The notes below the pieces were generated by a model that was not told the DNA's origin, did not search any database, and saw nothing but the letters and a program-made list of their open reading frames with translations. Positions 13,887-27,500 of a DNA stretch of 64,000 nt are shown here, one piece after another. The position numbers and the translations under genes are program-made. Each line of letters opens with the position of its first letter. The stretch's first letter is position 1. This stretch comes from Prosapia bicincta (taxonomy: Eukaryota > Arthropoda > Insecta > Hemiptera > Cercopidae): positions 1,955,501 to 2,019,500 of the forward strand of contig JBAIZL010000376.1 of the NCBI GenBank assembly GCA_036971475.1. The letters run 5' to 3'.

Positions 13887-14153
13887 TATGGTGATATGTT
13901 TTCTTGTAATATAGTTAATAAATTTAAAATATTTTAAAAACAAGAATACTTTTAATGAATATATTTATTCAAAGCTTTTCGCCGATAAAATAGTAACAGC
14001 ATCTTCAGGAAATTTTTTCAGAATTGTTTAATATTCCTGATGATGTTGGTACTGTTAGCCAACGAAAAGCTTTGAATTGTAAATTAAATTATAATTCTTG
14101 TATTTGTATTTTGACTTATGTTCTTTATTAATAAACAAGAATACATATTGCGA

Positions 14154-14201
<48 letters not shown>

Positions 14202-17200
14202 AACATTTATAGAATGGGCTATATAATATTATTTAAGAATTGGAAGAATATAGTAGAAATAACTCACACAAAATTTAAAAAGAAATTCATTAAAAGATTG
14301 GTTAGGTTAAAATTGAAACTAAATTCAGGTAAAAGCCTAGATTAGTAAATAAGATATTTGAACTGTAAATACATAAAGAAATTTGTTGTATCAACATAAA
14401 TTAAAACAAGATAATCTAATAATAATTATATTCAAACAAAATTGTAAATATTAGTAACATAGGGCATAAGTAATTACTTGAAGGAAAAGTGAAAAACGAT
14501 TGTAAACAATGTAAGGTTATGTTTGGAAAAGTCCAGTCAAAACACACACAATTCAAAATATTACAAAAGTAAAACACAAAGACACTTCACACACTAATAA
14601 TAGTAATTAAATAAACACTGGAAGGTTTGTTAAGGAACGGAAAATTGAAACAGTATGTTAACAAAATTAAAACTGGTGAAAATAGTTCGTTGACATTAAC
14701 AGCTGTAAAAACAAATGGAAGTAGGTCAGTTGCCGTCGACTCTAGTGAGAAGAAATCGAACTGAATTATAACAACATGTGTTTTAGAAGAAGGAGGCCGC
14801 CATATTTGTAACATTTTAAAAGAAAAAAAAAACGAAGCGTTAGTTTAGTCAGAGATAGCGTGGGTGACGCTACAAGATCGGACCTGCCAAGACCAGTCAA
14901 AATTCTATTTATTAGGAACTTCGTCAAAATTATACCGATTTGTTAAGAAGATTGACCAAACTAAATTAAGGAGAAGTGAATTTCAAAATATAATACAGTG
15001 GAAATATAATGTGAAGTAAACAAAAAAGAATTTAAGTGTGTAAAATGTCTAACTGGAGAGAACGGGAATTTTACGTAAGCGACCAGCAGAATTTTGATAT
15101 TTATTAAGTTGAGAAATAGCGCTATAAAAATAACTTTAGTGGACTTTTAAGATAATAGAGAAGTTTAAATTTGTACATTAGAATATCTTGTAGTTAATTA
15201 ATAGTAAGAAATAAGAAATAATCCAGTTCAAATAGTTTAGCCTTTTTGCATATTCAAAATTTAAGTATTTCCATCCGGAAAATATTTATTAAAGCTAATT
15301 TCAAAATTTAATATTGTTTGTTCAAAATTTATTTAATTAACCTAAGAATTAAAAAAAAATATAGCCCATGCTATAACCCCGAGATACTAAGAGATCGTAA
15401 AATTAGCCTAGGGTATATTAAAATTGTGTAACTATAAAATTAAAAGAAATAAGAGTTAGTATATTTTGTTAAAAATTGTTAAGTTGTAAATTTTTGTTCT
15501 GTGTATTGTTTTAAATGTTGAAATAAGAAATGTTATAATAAAGAATTATGAATTGTTCCTGAGTAAGTGTTTTTGTTTTAAATAGAAATTTGATATCATA
15601 ATTCAAACATTCATTAAATAGTAAAACCCAGTTGTATTGTGTCTTAGAGAAAATATCAATACATTTGGCGCAACAACGTGGGAGCTCGATAAAATAAGAG
15701 ATAAAATTTATTTAGAGAGATTTTGAAATAAAATTAATTTAGAACTTTTTATATGAAAAACATTTGAACTGGAAATAGATTTAGACAAAATTTTGTAAAA
15801 TTAAACACTGAGTTGAATAGTCAAGGCTAGGTTGTTTTGTAATAAAATAAGTTTACTAATAGCTTAAATATGTCTGATGAGAGGGAATTATACAATTTGC
15901 GGGGAGATAGAGCTTAAAAAACGGGAAAAAGGGACAATTTTAGAAATGAAAGAAATAGAATTGGAAGGCACAGATATGCCAATAGGAAACATTGAGGTAG
16001 AAGAAGCTAGGGGACTACCACCTATGCAAACCCAACAAAAAAAACAGGGAAATAATGAGAATGAAGATTTAAGGGAGATGATGAGAACTCTCATGGAAAT
16101 GAGTGAAAAAGGGAGTGAGAAAATAAAAGAGGAGATGAAGGATATGAGAGAGGATCTAAATAGACAATTAAATATAAATAATGAAAAAATAAATAGACAA
16201 TTAAATATAAATAATGAAAAAATAAATAGACAATTAGATAAGATAGATGAAATAAAAGGGGAAATGAAAGATATGAGTGAGGATATGAGGGAAATAAACA
16301 AAAAATTAAAGGAAAATAGAGACGAAATGAGAGAGACGAGGAAGGATTTGAGGAATTCATAAGAGATGAAAACAGGGAGGAGAATAAGAAAGTGATAGAG
16401 GATATGAGGCGACAGTGGAGGACAGAGAGTAATGCTGTAATAGAGGATGTGAGAAGAGACTTAGAGGAGAAAGATAGAGAATTAGAGGAGAAGATTAAGG
16501 AAAATTTTGAGGAAACAAGAGAAATAATAGCTGATGTGATAGAAATTAATAAAAAAGAGGTAGAGAAAGTAGAAAATATAATAAAGAAAAACACAGAAGA
16601 GTTAGGAGAGTTGAAATTAAAGGTGATAGGAGAAAGAAAAATAACAGATGAGCGTTTTAGGAAAGTCAAAGATGTAAGGGAGAAAATAATAGGAGAGCAG
16701 GGAAGGTTGAGAAATAAAATAGGAAAAATAGAGATATGGCCAATAAAAAATTTAACAATTCAAACCGCAACAAATAAGAAGATTGAAAAGCTTAATAAAA
16801 TGAAAATGGTAATAGGAGAAATAGGAGGAGTTAAATATCCGTCTCAAGGCTTAGTGGTACAAGGCTTATTGAGAAAATTTATCAGAGGTACGGATATGTT
16901 AATGAATGTGAAGGCACAACTCGAGTTTGGAAAATGGGAGATGAAATTTAAAGATGAGAATAACAGAGAAAATAGAACTTATGAAGCAGATGAGAGATAC
17001 AATGGAGATGTAAACGGTGTTAAGGCAAGGACAGGTGTGGGGACAAGAAAAGAGCATGGTGCCCACAGTCAGTCGGAAAACTAAGACAATCAGAAACCCA
17101 GAAATAGAAATTAAAATAGAGGAAACAAGTTTACAGGCATTAATAGACACAGGAAGTAATATGACATGTATCCAGGAGAACTGGATATTGAAAAATAAAA

Positions 17201-20200
17201 ATAAAATAGGAAGGGAGATATTAAATATAGGTAAATGAAGCAATATGAATAAACTCTAGGTGATTATGTGTATAAGAAAACGTTAGCAGGAGATAAGTTT
17301 TAAGGGATGGTAACTATATCTACGATAATCTATTAGGAACTTCGTCGAATAATGAATAAAGATAAATATGAATCTATGTTAATAAATATTGAAGCATCGT
17401 TGTAATAAAAATATGGTAATTGTGTATTTAAACTTCGTCGTATTGTAAGGGAGAATCTGCGTTGATAAATAATGGAACTTCGTCGTATATATTATATATT
17501 ATAAAAGAAATATGAATCTATGATAATAAATATTAAAGCATCGTTGTAATAAAAATATGGTAATTGTGTATTTAAACTTCGTCGTATTGTAAGGGAGAAT
17601 CTGCGTTGATAAATAAGTATTAAAACAAAATTTATATTCGTTGATATAGGGATAGTGTAATCGAAGGAACTATAGATATGATCAAATAGAGGATATGAAA
17701 TTGCAACCTTTAAAAATATTAGATGTTAAAACTTCATACAAAATAAACTGAAATGATATAAGAAAATAATTGAACTGGATGTGAGATTGGAAGGGGAGAT
17801 AAAATACTAACTTAGAACTGAGAGTTAGATGAAGCTAAAAGCAAAATAAATATGAGATAAATAATAAACAAGGAATAAACAGAAATAAGGGAAAGAGAAA
17901 TGTTATAACCAATTTGACCAAATCTAGACATACTATGACTCGGATAGGCTGGGATTTAAAGACATGGTATCAGAGAATATATATTATGTTAAATAAATAT
18001 TGAATCAGACTTATGATTGGAAGGGTTCCAATTGTAATAAATGTAAAAAAAAAAAATATATATAATTATGGAAGGAATTGTAAATACCAGAACATGATTT
18101 ATTGTTACTATATGTTAGAATGGTTAAAGAATTGTTGATTGAATGTTAGTTATAAGTATATTGTATTGTTAGAAGATATGTTAAGTAATATGTAGCTTGA
18201 AGTGTTCAGCTCAGTATTTGATTGTTAAAGAATTAAGATAAAATTGTGTCGTAGGAATTAAGTATAAATGGACAGATGAATGTATAAATGACTTTTAAAT
18301 GGACAGTTATAAAAGTAGTAAAGACAATGGACGGTAAGTTAGCCAAAGTGTTGAGGTACTTACTCAATAAAAAATGTGTTCAATTAGTTATTAAATAAAA
18401 TGTACAATTAGGAAATAAATGTAAATTTGAATTTAATTTTAAAAAAAAAAAAATGTATATTTAAAGAAGCTTGTAGAATGTAAAGAATGTGTAATGTAGA
18501 TATTAGAAATATTTTTTTATTTAAATTAAATTAGGGGACATTGTAACATTTATAGAATGGGCTATATAATATTATTTAAGAATTGGAAGAATATAGTAGA
18601 AATAACTCACACAAAATTTAAAAAGAAATTCATTAAAAGATTGGTTAGGTTAAAATTGAAACTAAATTCAGGTAAAAGCCTAGATTAGTAAATAAGATAT
18701 TTGAACTGTAAATACATAAAGAAATTTGTTGTATCAACATAAATTAAAACAAGATAATCTAATAATAATTATATTCAAACAAAATTGTAAATATTAGTAA
18801 CATAGGGCATAAGTAATTACTTGAAGGAAAAGTGAAAAACGATTGTAAACAATGTAAGGTTATGTTTGGAAAAGTCCAGTCAAAACACACACAATTCAAA
18901 ATATTACAAAAGTAAAACACAAAGACACTTCACACACTAATAATAGTAATTAAATAAACACTGGAAGGTTTGTTAAGGAACGGAAAATTGAAACAGTATG
19001 TTAACAAAATTAAAACTGGTGAAAATAGTTCGTTGACATTAACAGCTGTAAAAACAAATGGAAGTAGGTCAGTTGCCGTCGACTCTAGTGAGAAGAAATC
19101 GAACTGAATTATAACAACATGTGTTTTAGAAGAAGGAGGCCGCCATATTTGTAACATTTTAAAAGAAAAAAAAAACGAAGCGTTAGTTTAGTCAGAGATA
19201 GCGTGGGTGACGCTACAAGATCGGACCTGCCAAGACCAGTCAAAATTCTATTTATTAGGAACTTCGTCAAAATTATACCGATTTGTTAAGAAGATTGGCC
19301 AAACTAAATTAAAGAGAAGTGAATTTCAAAATATAATACAGTGGAAATATAATGTGAAGTAAACAAAAAAGAATTTAAGTGTGTAAAATGTCTAACTGGA
19401 GAGAACGGGAATTTTACGTAAGCGACCAGCAGAATTTTGATATTTATTAAGTTGAGAAATAGCGCTATAAAAATAACTTTAGTGGACTTTTAAGATAATA
19501 GAGAAGTTTAAATTTGTACATTAGAATATCTTGTAGTTAATTAATAGTAAGAAATAAGAAATAATCCAGTTCAAATAGTTTAGCCTTTTTGCATATTCAA
19601 AATTTAAGTATTTCCATCCGGAAAATATTTATTAAAGCTAATTTCAAAATTTAATATTGTTTGTTCAAAATTTATTTAATTAACCTAAGAATTAAAAAAA
19701 AATATAGCCCATGCTATAACCCCGAGATACTAAGAGATCGTAAAATTAGCCTAGGGTATATTAAAATTGTGTAACTATAAAATTAAAAGAAATAAGAGTT
19801 AGTATATTTTGTTAAAAATTGTTAAGTTGTAAATTTTTGTTCTGTGTATTGTTTAATGTTGAGATGAAATTGTAATAATAAAGAATAATGAAATGTTCCT
19901 GAGTAGTTTTTTGGTTTTGGTTATTAAATAGAAATAATATATCTTCATTTAATAGTATAAAACATCGTTGTATTGCGTTTTATAAAAACTTTACAATATA
20001 TTATAATTTATTTTTTATAATTACAACGGGTTTTTTTATTATTGATTATTATTGAATGAAGATATATAATTTCTATTTAAAAACAAAAACTCATTAATAA
20101 TTTAAATTCTTTATTATAACAATTTCTTTTTTCACACAATAAACAGAACAAAAACATTTACCAAGTTTCAACACCATAGGCTAAACTCAATTCTTTTAAT

Positions 20201-21474
20201 TTTAGTTACAAGGTTTTATACCCTAGGCTATTTTCTAAGATCTCTTAATATCTCGGGGTTTTATGCATGGGCTATATCTTTTAACTCTTTGGTTAATTAA
20301 ATAAATTTTGATAAACAAGATTAAATTTAGAAAATAGTTTTAATAAATAGCTTCCTGATGTAAAAACTTAAATTTGGAATAAGCAAAAAGGTCCCTAAAC
20401 TGTTTGAACTGGATTAGGTTACTTACTACTAAACTATTATTTGATCTCAAGATATTCTAATAATGTATAATTTTAAATTTCCTTATAATTTTAAAAGTTC
20501 ACTAAAAGTTAATTTTATATCGCTATGTACTTATCAATTTTCGGAGTTCGGCTGTTTGTTCATTTAGGATTCAGTTCTCTTTAAATTTTATATCTCACAC
20601 AATTAAATTCCTTTTAGTTACTTCAATTATATTAATACTGTATTATAGATTTTAAATTCACTTATCCTCGTTTTAATTTAGCCAAGTTTCTTCACTAATT
20701 CGTATAATTTTGACGAGATTCTTTAAACGGGATTTTGGCTTCTAAGAATGCCTTCGCTTTGTTCGGCTACCCACGCTAGACTAACGCGTCGTTTTTACTT
20801 TTAAAATGTTTAAAACATGGCGGCGATTCTTTTTCCAAACCTCATATTTATTATCCATAAACCTTTGCTTTCATGTAACGAAGTTCCATTTCTTCCCACT
20901 AGAGTCGACTGTAACATTGACCTACTTTCTTGGCTCCAGACTTGACCAACCAACGAATTGTTCTCACCCGTTTTAATTTGGTTAACATACTGTTTCACCT
21001 TTTTTATCCTTAACAAACCTTCCAATGTTTATTTAATTACTATTATTTATGTGTGCAGTGTCTTTGTTTTTTTTACTTTTGTAATAATTCCGAAATGTGT
21101 GCGTTTGGCCTAGGTTAATACAAACATAACCTCTATCTCATTGTTTACAATCGTGTTTTACCTTCTCCTTCAAGTAATTTCTTATGCCCTATGTTAATAA
21201 AGTTTACAATTTTTTTAATATTTTATTATTATTAGATTATCTTGTTCTAATTTTATTTGTTAGGTTATTTGATCCAATAAATTTCCTAATGCATTTAACA
21301 GTTCAAATCTTTTTTAAATGTTACAACCTTTTCTAGGCTTTCACCTAAAATTAGTTTTAATTTAATCTAACCAATTTCTTAATTAATTTCTCAGATTTCA
21401 TATTTTGTGTGAGTTATTTCTAATCTATTCTTCCAATTCTTAAACAACATTATATAGCCCATTCTATAAATGTT

Positions 21475-21556
<82 letters not shown>

Positions 21557-24500
21557 GTTAATATATTACTATTGTAAGTAATTTTTCCACCATTAAGTGC
21601 AATAATTTTACCTTGAGTGATGAGGCACCTTTCGGTCACTTGACCATTGTCGAATCACTGATGTTTTTCTGTTGTAGAGGTTCGGTCCGTGGTATTGGTA
21701 TTTGTTGACGTTACACGCACTTTCTCTTGATCTGTGTGTATGACGTTTTTATATAGTATGTCTTCTGTATATGTTGTTTGTAGATTCATTAAATTGTTGT
21801 GTATGTTTTTATAAATGTGGTATTTTTCTAGTGAGTTTAGTTCTATTGGGTTGTTATTTATTTCAAGTATGGTTAGGTTATTTTCGTAATTTGTTATTTC
21901 ATGTTTATGAGATATTAGGTGCGCTGCAACATTTGATACTTTTGAATTTTTGTTTTTGAATGCTCTATAATGTTCTTCAAATCTTATTTTAAATGTTCTG
22001 GTTGTTTTTCCTATGTAAAAAGCGTTACAGTTGTTGCATGTGATTTTGTAAATTCCTGATAGGTTATGTTTTTCTTAATTTGTTTTGTGGTTTGTGTTAT
22101 TAAGATATTTTATTATTTTGTTGTTTGGTTTGTAAGTTGGAGTGTAGTATTCTTTGTTGTATATATTTGTTATTTTTTCTATTTTGTTATTGGTGTATTT
22201 ATATTTTAGGTAGATTTTTTTATTTTCATTATTTTCGTGTTCCGGTTGTAGTGTTGTGTTGAGGTTAGGTTTTTTTGTGAATTTATTGTATATATTTGTT
22301 ATAATGTGTTTGTTGTATCCATTTTCTATTGCTATTTTTGTAATGTTATCTAATTCTTCATTTAATTTTTGTTTGTTATCCTGTGTGTATTTTATTGCTT
22401 TATTTATCATGTTACTGTAAGTGTTAATTTTGTGTGTCCAGGGGTGGATAGATTTGTAGTGTATTGTGGTGTTGTTGGAAGTAGGTTTCCTGTATACTGT
22501 AGTTTCTATTTTATTATCATTTATATTTAAAGTGATGTCGAGGAAGTTGATTGTTCTATTTGTTTCTGTTTCAACGGTGAATTGTATGTTTTCGTTGTAT
22601 GTATTTAGTTTGTTTAATATTATGATGTGTTCGTTGTGAATGGTAGGTTGGTATATTACAAGTATATCGTCTACATACCTTGTCCATAGTGAGATATTGT
22701 GTGTGTTTATTATAGGTTTAATTATTATTTGTTCAAAGTGTTGTAAATATATTTCTGACATGACAGATGATATGGGTGAACCCATGGGGAGTCCTGTTGT
22801 TTATTTATAATATTTATTGTTAAATTGGAAGTAATTTTGGTTACATATGTGTTTGGTTAGTGTAATGATACTATCTATTATGTTTCTTTTTTCGTTATTG
22901 TGTATCAGTTTGTTTTTTTATTATTTCTATGATTTCTTCTATTGGGATACTAGGGTACATGTTAGTTATGTCATAGCTTATTATTTTTGTGTTGCTGTTT
23001 GTTTTTATCGTTTTTATTTTATTATTTAATTCGTATCCATTTTTTATATTGTATGTGTTGTTGATATGTATTATAGATCTTATGATTTTGTCTAGAATTT
23101 TTGCGATTATGTAAGATGGTGCTGTTGTGAAATTTATTAGTGGTCTAAATGGTGTGTTGGGTTTGTGGATTTTAGGTATCCCTGATAATATTGGTGCGCA
23201 TGGTTTGAATGGGTATAGTCTTGTGTGGTATTTTAACTTATTGTTATAGTTTAGGGTGTTTGGGTGAGTGACTAGTAAGTTTTTTATTGTAATAAGGTAT
23301 TTGCTAGTTGGGTCTGGGATTTGTTCGTATTTATTTTCTTTTATGTAGTTAGTCATTGAATCGATGTATTTGGTATTTTCTATTATTACTGGTGTATTTG
23401 TTTTATCTGATTTTAATATTAAGTAGTCGTTGTTTTCTAGTTTTTCTCTGAGTTTTATAATTTCTTTTTTATTTATATATTGTTCCGTTTTTTTGTTTTT
23501 TTCCGTTTTTATTAGGTTAATTTTATTATTAATATTGTTTCTTATGTGTTCAGTATTTTGGTGGGTAATTTTGTGGATGTTAGATTCTGTGTCAACTATT
23601 AGGTTTTTTATTATTTGTTTTTTGTTGAAGTTAGGTAGGTTATATTTGAAGGAATTTGTTATTATTATTTTTTCTTTTTCAGTAAATTGTGTTTTAGTTA
23701 AGTTTGTGAATTTATTGTTGTTAGAGGTGTGGGTTGGTTCTAGGCTATTTTTTAGGTTATGTTGTTGTTTTGATGTGTGGATTGGTTCTAGGCTATTTTT
23801 TAGGTTATGTTGTTTTGATAAATTTGCGATTTTTCTGTTTTGTCTGTTTATAGTGTTTGTTTTATGTTTTCTTACAATTTGTTGTGTTTTTTCGTCAATA
23901 ATAGGTGTGAGAGTATCAAAAGTTTTCATTATTTCCAAATTGGTTGTGTATAGTTGTAAATTGATTTGGCTTTTTTTATGGTAGGCAGATTTAATGTTTT
24001 GTTTAATTATGTGTGATTCTGCTATTTTTGTTGCTTTATTGATAATAGTGTTTTGTTTATTTTACAGGAAACCTACTTCCAACAACACCACAATACACTA
24101 CAAATCTAACCACCCCTGGACACACAAAATTAACACTTACAGTAACATGATAAATAAAGCAATAAAATACACACAGGATAACAAACAAAAATTAAATGAA
24201 GAATTAGATAACATTACAAAAATAGCAATAGAAAATGGATACAACAAACACATTATAAAAAATATATACAATAAATTCACAAAAAAACTAACCTCAACAC
24301 AACACTACAACCGGAACACGAAAATAATGAAAATAAAAAAATCTACCTAAAATATAAATACACCAATAACAAAATAGAAAAAATAACAAATATATACAAC
24401 AAAGAATACTACACTCCAACATATAAACCAAACAACAAAATAATAAAATATCTTAATAACACAAACCACAAAACAAATTCAGAAAAACATAACCTATCAG

Positions 24501-27500
24501 GAATTTACAAAATCACATGCAACAACTGTAACGCTTTTTACATAGGAAAAACAACCAGAACATTTAAAATAAGATTTGAAGAACGTTATAGAGCATTCAA
24601 AAACAAAAATTCAAAAGTATCAAATGTTGCAGCACACCTAATATCTCATAAACATGAAATAACAAATTACGAAAATAACCTAACCATACTTGAAATAAAT
24701 AACAACCCAATAGAACTAAACTCACTAGAAAAATACCACATTTATAAAAACATACACAACAATTTAATGAATCTACAAACAACATATACAGAAGACATAC
24801 TATATAAAAACGTCATACACACAGATCAAGAGAAAGTGCGTGTAACGTCAACAAATACCAATACCACGGACCGAACATCTACAACAGAAAAACATCAGTG
24901 ATTCGACAATGGTCAAGTGACCGAAAGGTGCCTCATCACTCAAGGTAAAATTATTGCACTTAATGGTGGAAAAATTACTTACAATAGTAATATATTAACT
25001 TCATAAAGTCAGTGCAACGGAAAAACAATGGATAACGTTAAATATCAAGAATATATATATATTGTAACATTTATAGAATGGGCTATATAATATTATTTAA
25101 GAATTGGAAGAATATATTAGAAATGACTCACACAAGATTTAAAAAGAAATTCATTAAAGGATTGGTTAGGTTGGGGTTGAAACTAAATTTAGGTAAAAGC
25201 CTAGATTAGTAAATAAGATATTTGAACTGTAAATACATAAAGAAATTTGTTGTATCAAATAAAATTTAAAACAAGATAATCTAATAATAGTTATATGTTA
25301 AACAAAATTGTAAATATTAGTAACATAAGGGCATAAGTAATTACTTGAAGGAAAAGTGAAAAACGATTGTAAACAATGAAAGGTTATGTTCTTTGAATCC
25401 AGTCAAAACACACACATTTCGAAATATTTTCAAAAGTAAAACACAAAGACACTTCACACACTAATAATAGTAATTAAATAAACACTGGAAGGTTTGTTAG
25501 GGATCGGAAAATTAAAACAGTAAGTTTCAACTGAAGTTAACCAAATTAAAACGCCATTGTAAACAATCGCGTTATTGCATCAGCTGTAAAAACAAATGGA
25601 AGTAGGTCAGTTGCAGTCGACTATAGTGAGAAGAAATTGAACTAAATTATAAACCATCTGATTTTGTTTTTTAAGAAGGAGGCCGCCATATTTGTAACAT
25701 TTTAAAAAGAAAAACGAAGTTTAGTTAGAGGCTGGCGTGGTGACGCCGAGGAAGCAGACCTGCCCTGTGCAGTCAAAATTCAATTTGAAAGGAATTCGTC
25801 AAAATTATACAGTTTTGTGAGGAAACTTGGCCAGATTAAACAGGAATAAGAAAATTAAAAGATATAGTACAGTGAAAATATAATTTGAAAGAACTAAAAC
25901 GAATTTAAGTGTGGAAAAAAGTGAAATTTAAAGACAACGGAATTCTACGTGTGAGCAAGCAGCCATTCGCCGTTATTTGATAAGTTAAGTACATAGCGAT
26001 ATAAAAAAATAAACTTTAGTGGACTCTTAGGATAATAGGGAAGTTTAATTTTGTACATTAGAATATCTTGTGATTAATAGAAATAAGATCATAATCCAGT
26101 TCAAATAGTTTCGCCTTTTTGCTTATTCGAAATTAAAGTATTTCCATCAGGAAAATATTTATTAAAACTAATTTCAAAATTTAATATTGTTTTTCAAAAT
26201 TTATTTAATTAACAAAAGAAGTAAAAATATAGCCCATGCTCTAAACCCCGAGATTGTAAGAGATCGTAAAATTAGCCAAGGGTATTAAAATTGTGTAACT
26301 ATAAAATCAAAAGAAATAAGAGTTCAACCGAGATTGTTAAAACTTGTTAAGTTGTAAATTTTTGTTTTCTGTGTATTGTTTTAAATGTTGAAATAAGAAA
26401 TGTTATAATAAAGAATTATGAAATGTTCCTGAGTTTTTTTTGTTTAAACAGAAATTTGATATCATTATTCAAATAAATAATAATAATAAACATCGTCGTA
26501 TTGCGTCTTAAGGAAAAAATATTACATTTGGCACACCAACGTGGGGTACGATTATTAGAAAAATAATAATAAAGAATTAATTATTCAGGAGTTTGTGTTT
26601 TGTAAATAGAGAAATTAATTATTTTCTCGATATAATAAGAGATAAAATTTATTTAGAGAGATTTTGAAACAAAATTAATTTAGAACTTTTTGTATGAAAA
26701 ACATTTGAACTGGAAATAGATTTAGAAAAAATTTTCTAAAATTAAACACTGAGTTGAATAGAATCAAGGCTAGGTTTATAGTATACATAAAAATTGTTTA
26801 TGTTTGTATAATAAGTTACTTACAGATAAAAAAAAAAAGAAGAAAATATTATAGGCGAGCTGGTAGTTGTAGGGGACCAGGAAAAGGGACAAGCTTGGAA
26901 GTGAAGGAAATAAAAAATGGAAGGCACAGATATGCCAATAGGAAACATTGAGGTAGAGGAAGCTAGGGGACTACCACCTATGCAAACCCAACAGGAACGG
27001 GGAAATAATGAGAATGTAGATTTAAGGGATATAATGAGGACTTTAATGGAAATGAGTGTAAACATAAATAAAGGGAGAGAGGAAATGAAGGATATAAAGG
27101 AGGATATAAGGGAAATAAACAAAAAATTAGAGGAAGATAGAGATGAAATGAGAGAGATGAAGGAGGATCTAAAATTAATAAAAGATGAAATTAGGGAAGA
27201 CAATAGGAAAATGATAGAGGATATGAGGGAACAGTTGAGAACAGAGAATAATGCTGTAATAGGAGTTATGAGAAGAGGATTAGAGGAGAAGATTAAGACA
27301 AATTTTGAGGAGACAAAAGAAATAATAGCTGATGAAATAGAAATTAATAAGAAAGAGATAGAGAAAGTAGAAAATATAACTAAGAAAAACACAGAAGAAT
27401 TAGGAGAGTTGAAATTAAAGGTGATAGGAGAAAGAAAGATAACAGATGAGCGTTTTAGGAAAGTCGAAGAGGTAAGGAAGAAAATATTAGGAGAGCAAGG

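Larger units (their letters stand above)
14199..19995 (+). mobile_element. Non-autonomous LTR retrotransposon, family A copy 1
   Basis: LTRs lie at 14199-15663 and 18542-19995. Both start TGTAACATTTATAGAATGGG and end in ACA. After the 5' LTR comes TTTGGCGCAACAACGTGGG, similar to the primer-binding site complementary to tRNA-Lys. A polypurine stretch (TAGGGGACAT) precedes the 3' LTR. The 2.9-kb interior has a gag-like ORF and a protease fragment but no reverse transcriptase or integrase. The U3 parts of the two LTRs are almost identical, so insertion was recent. Confidence 0.88.
21552..25005. mobile_element. Penelope-like element with an inverted partial copy at its 5' end
   Basis: The minus-strand element runs from about 24063 to 21552 and encodes a reverse transcriptase and a GIY-YIG nuclease. 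At 24064 it is joined to a plus-strand copy of its own last 942 bp (24064-25005), which mirrors 22493-21552. Head-to-head partial copies are a known habit of Penelope-like elements. The arms are nearly identical, suggesting a single recent insertion or a copy-back event. Confidence 0.88.

Noticed and set aside
14587..14814. 75-codon minus-strand frame present in both LTRs of family A copy 1
   Set aside because: It lies within the LTR, is not kept in copy 2, and shows no homology.
15888..16669. Long minus-strand frames rich in Ser/Phe/Ile opposite the family A gag-like ORF
   Set aside because: They are shadows of the purine-rich coding strand. The same applies at 26820-27563.
22847..23984. 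Plus-strand hydrophobic open frames over the Penelope element
   Set aside because: They are antisense to the reverse transcriptase, which carries the homology.
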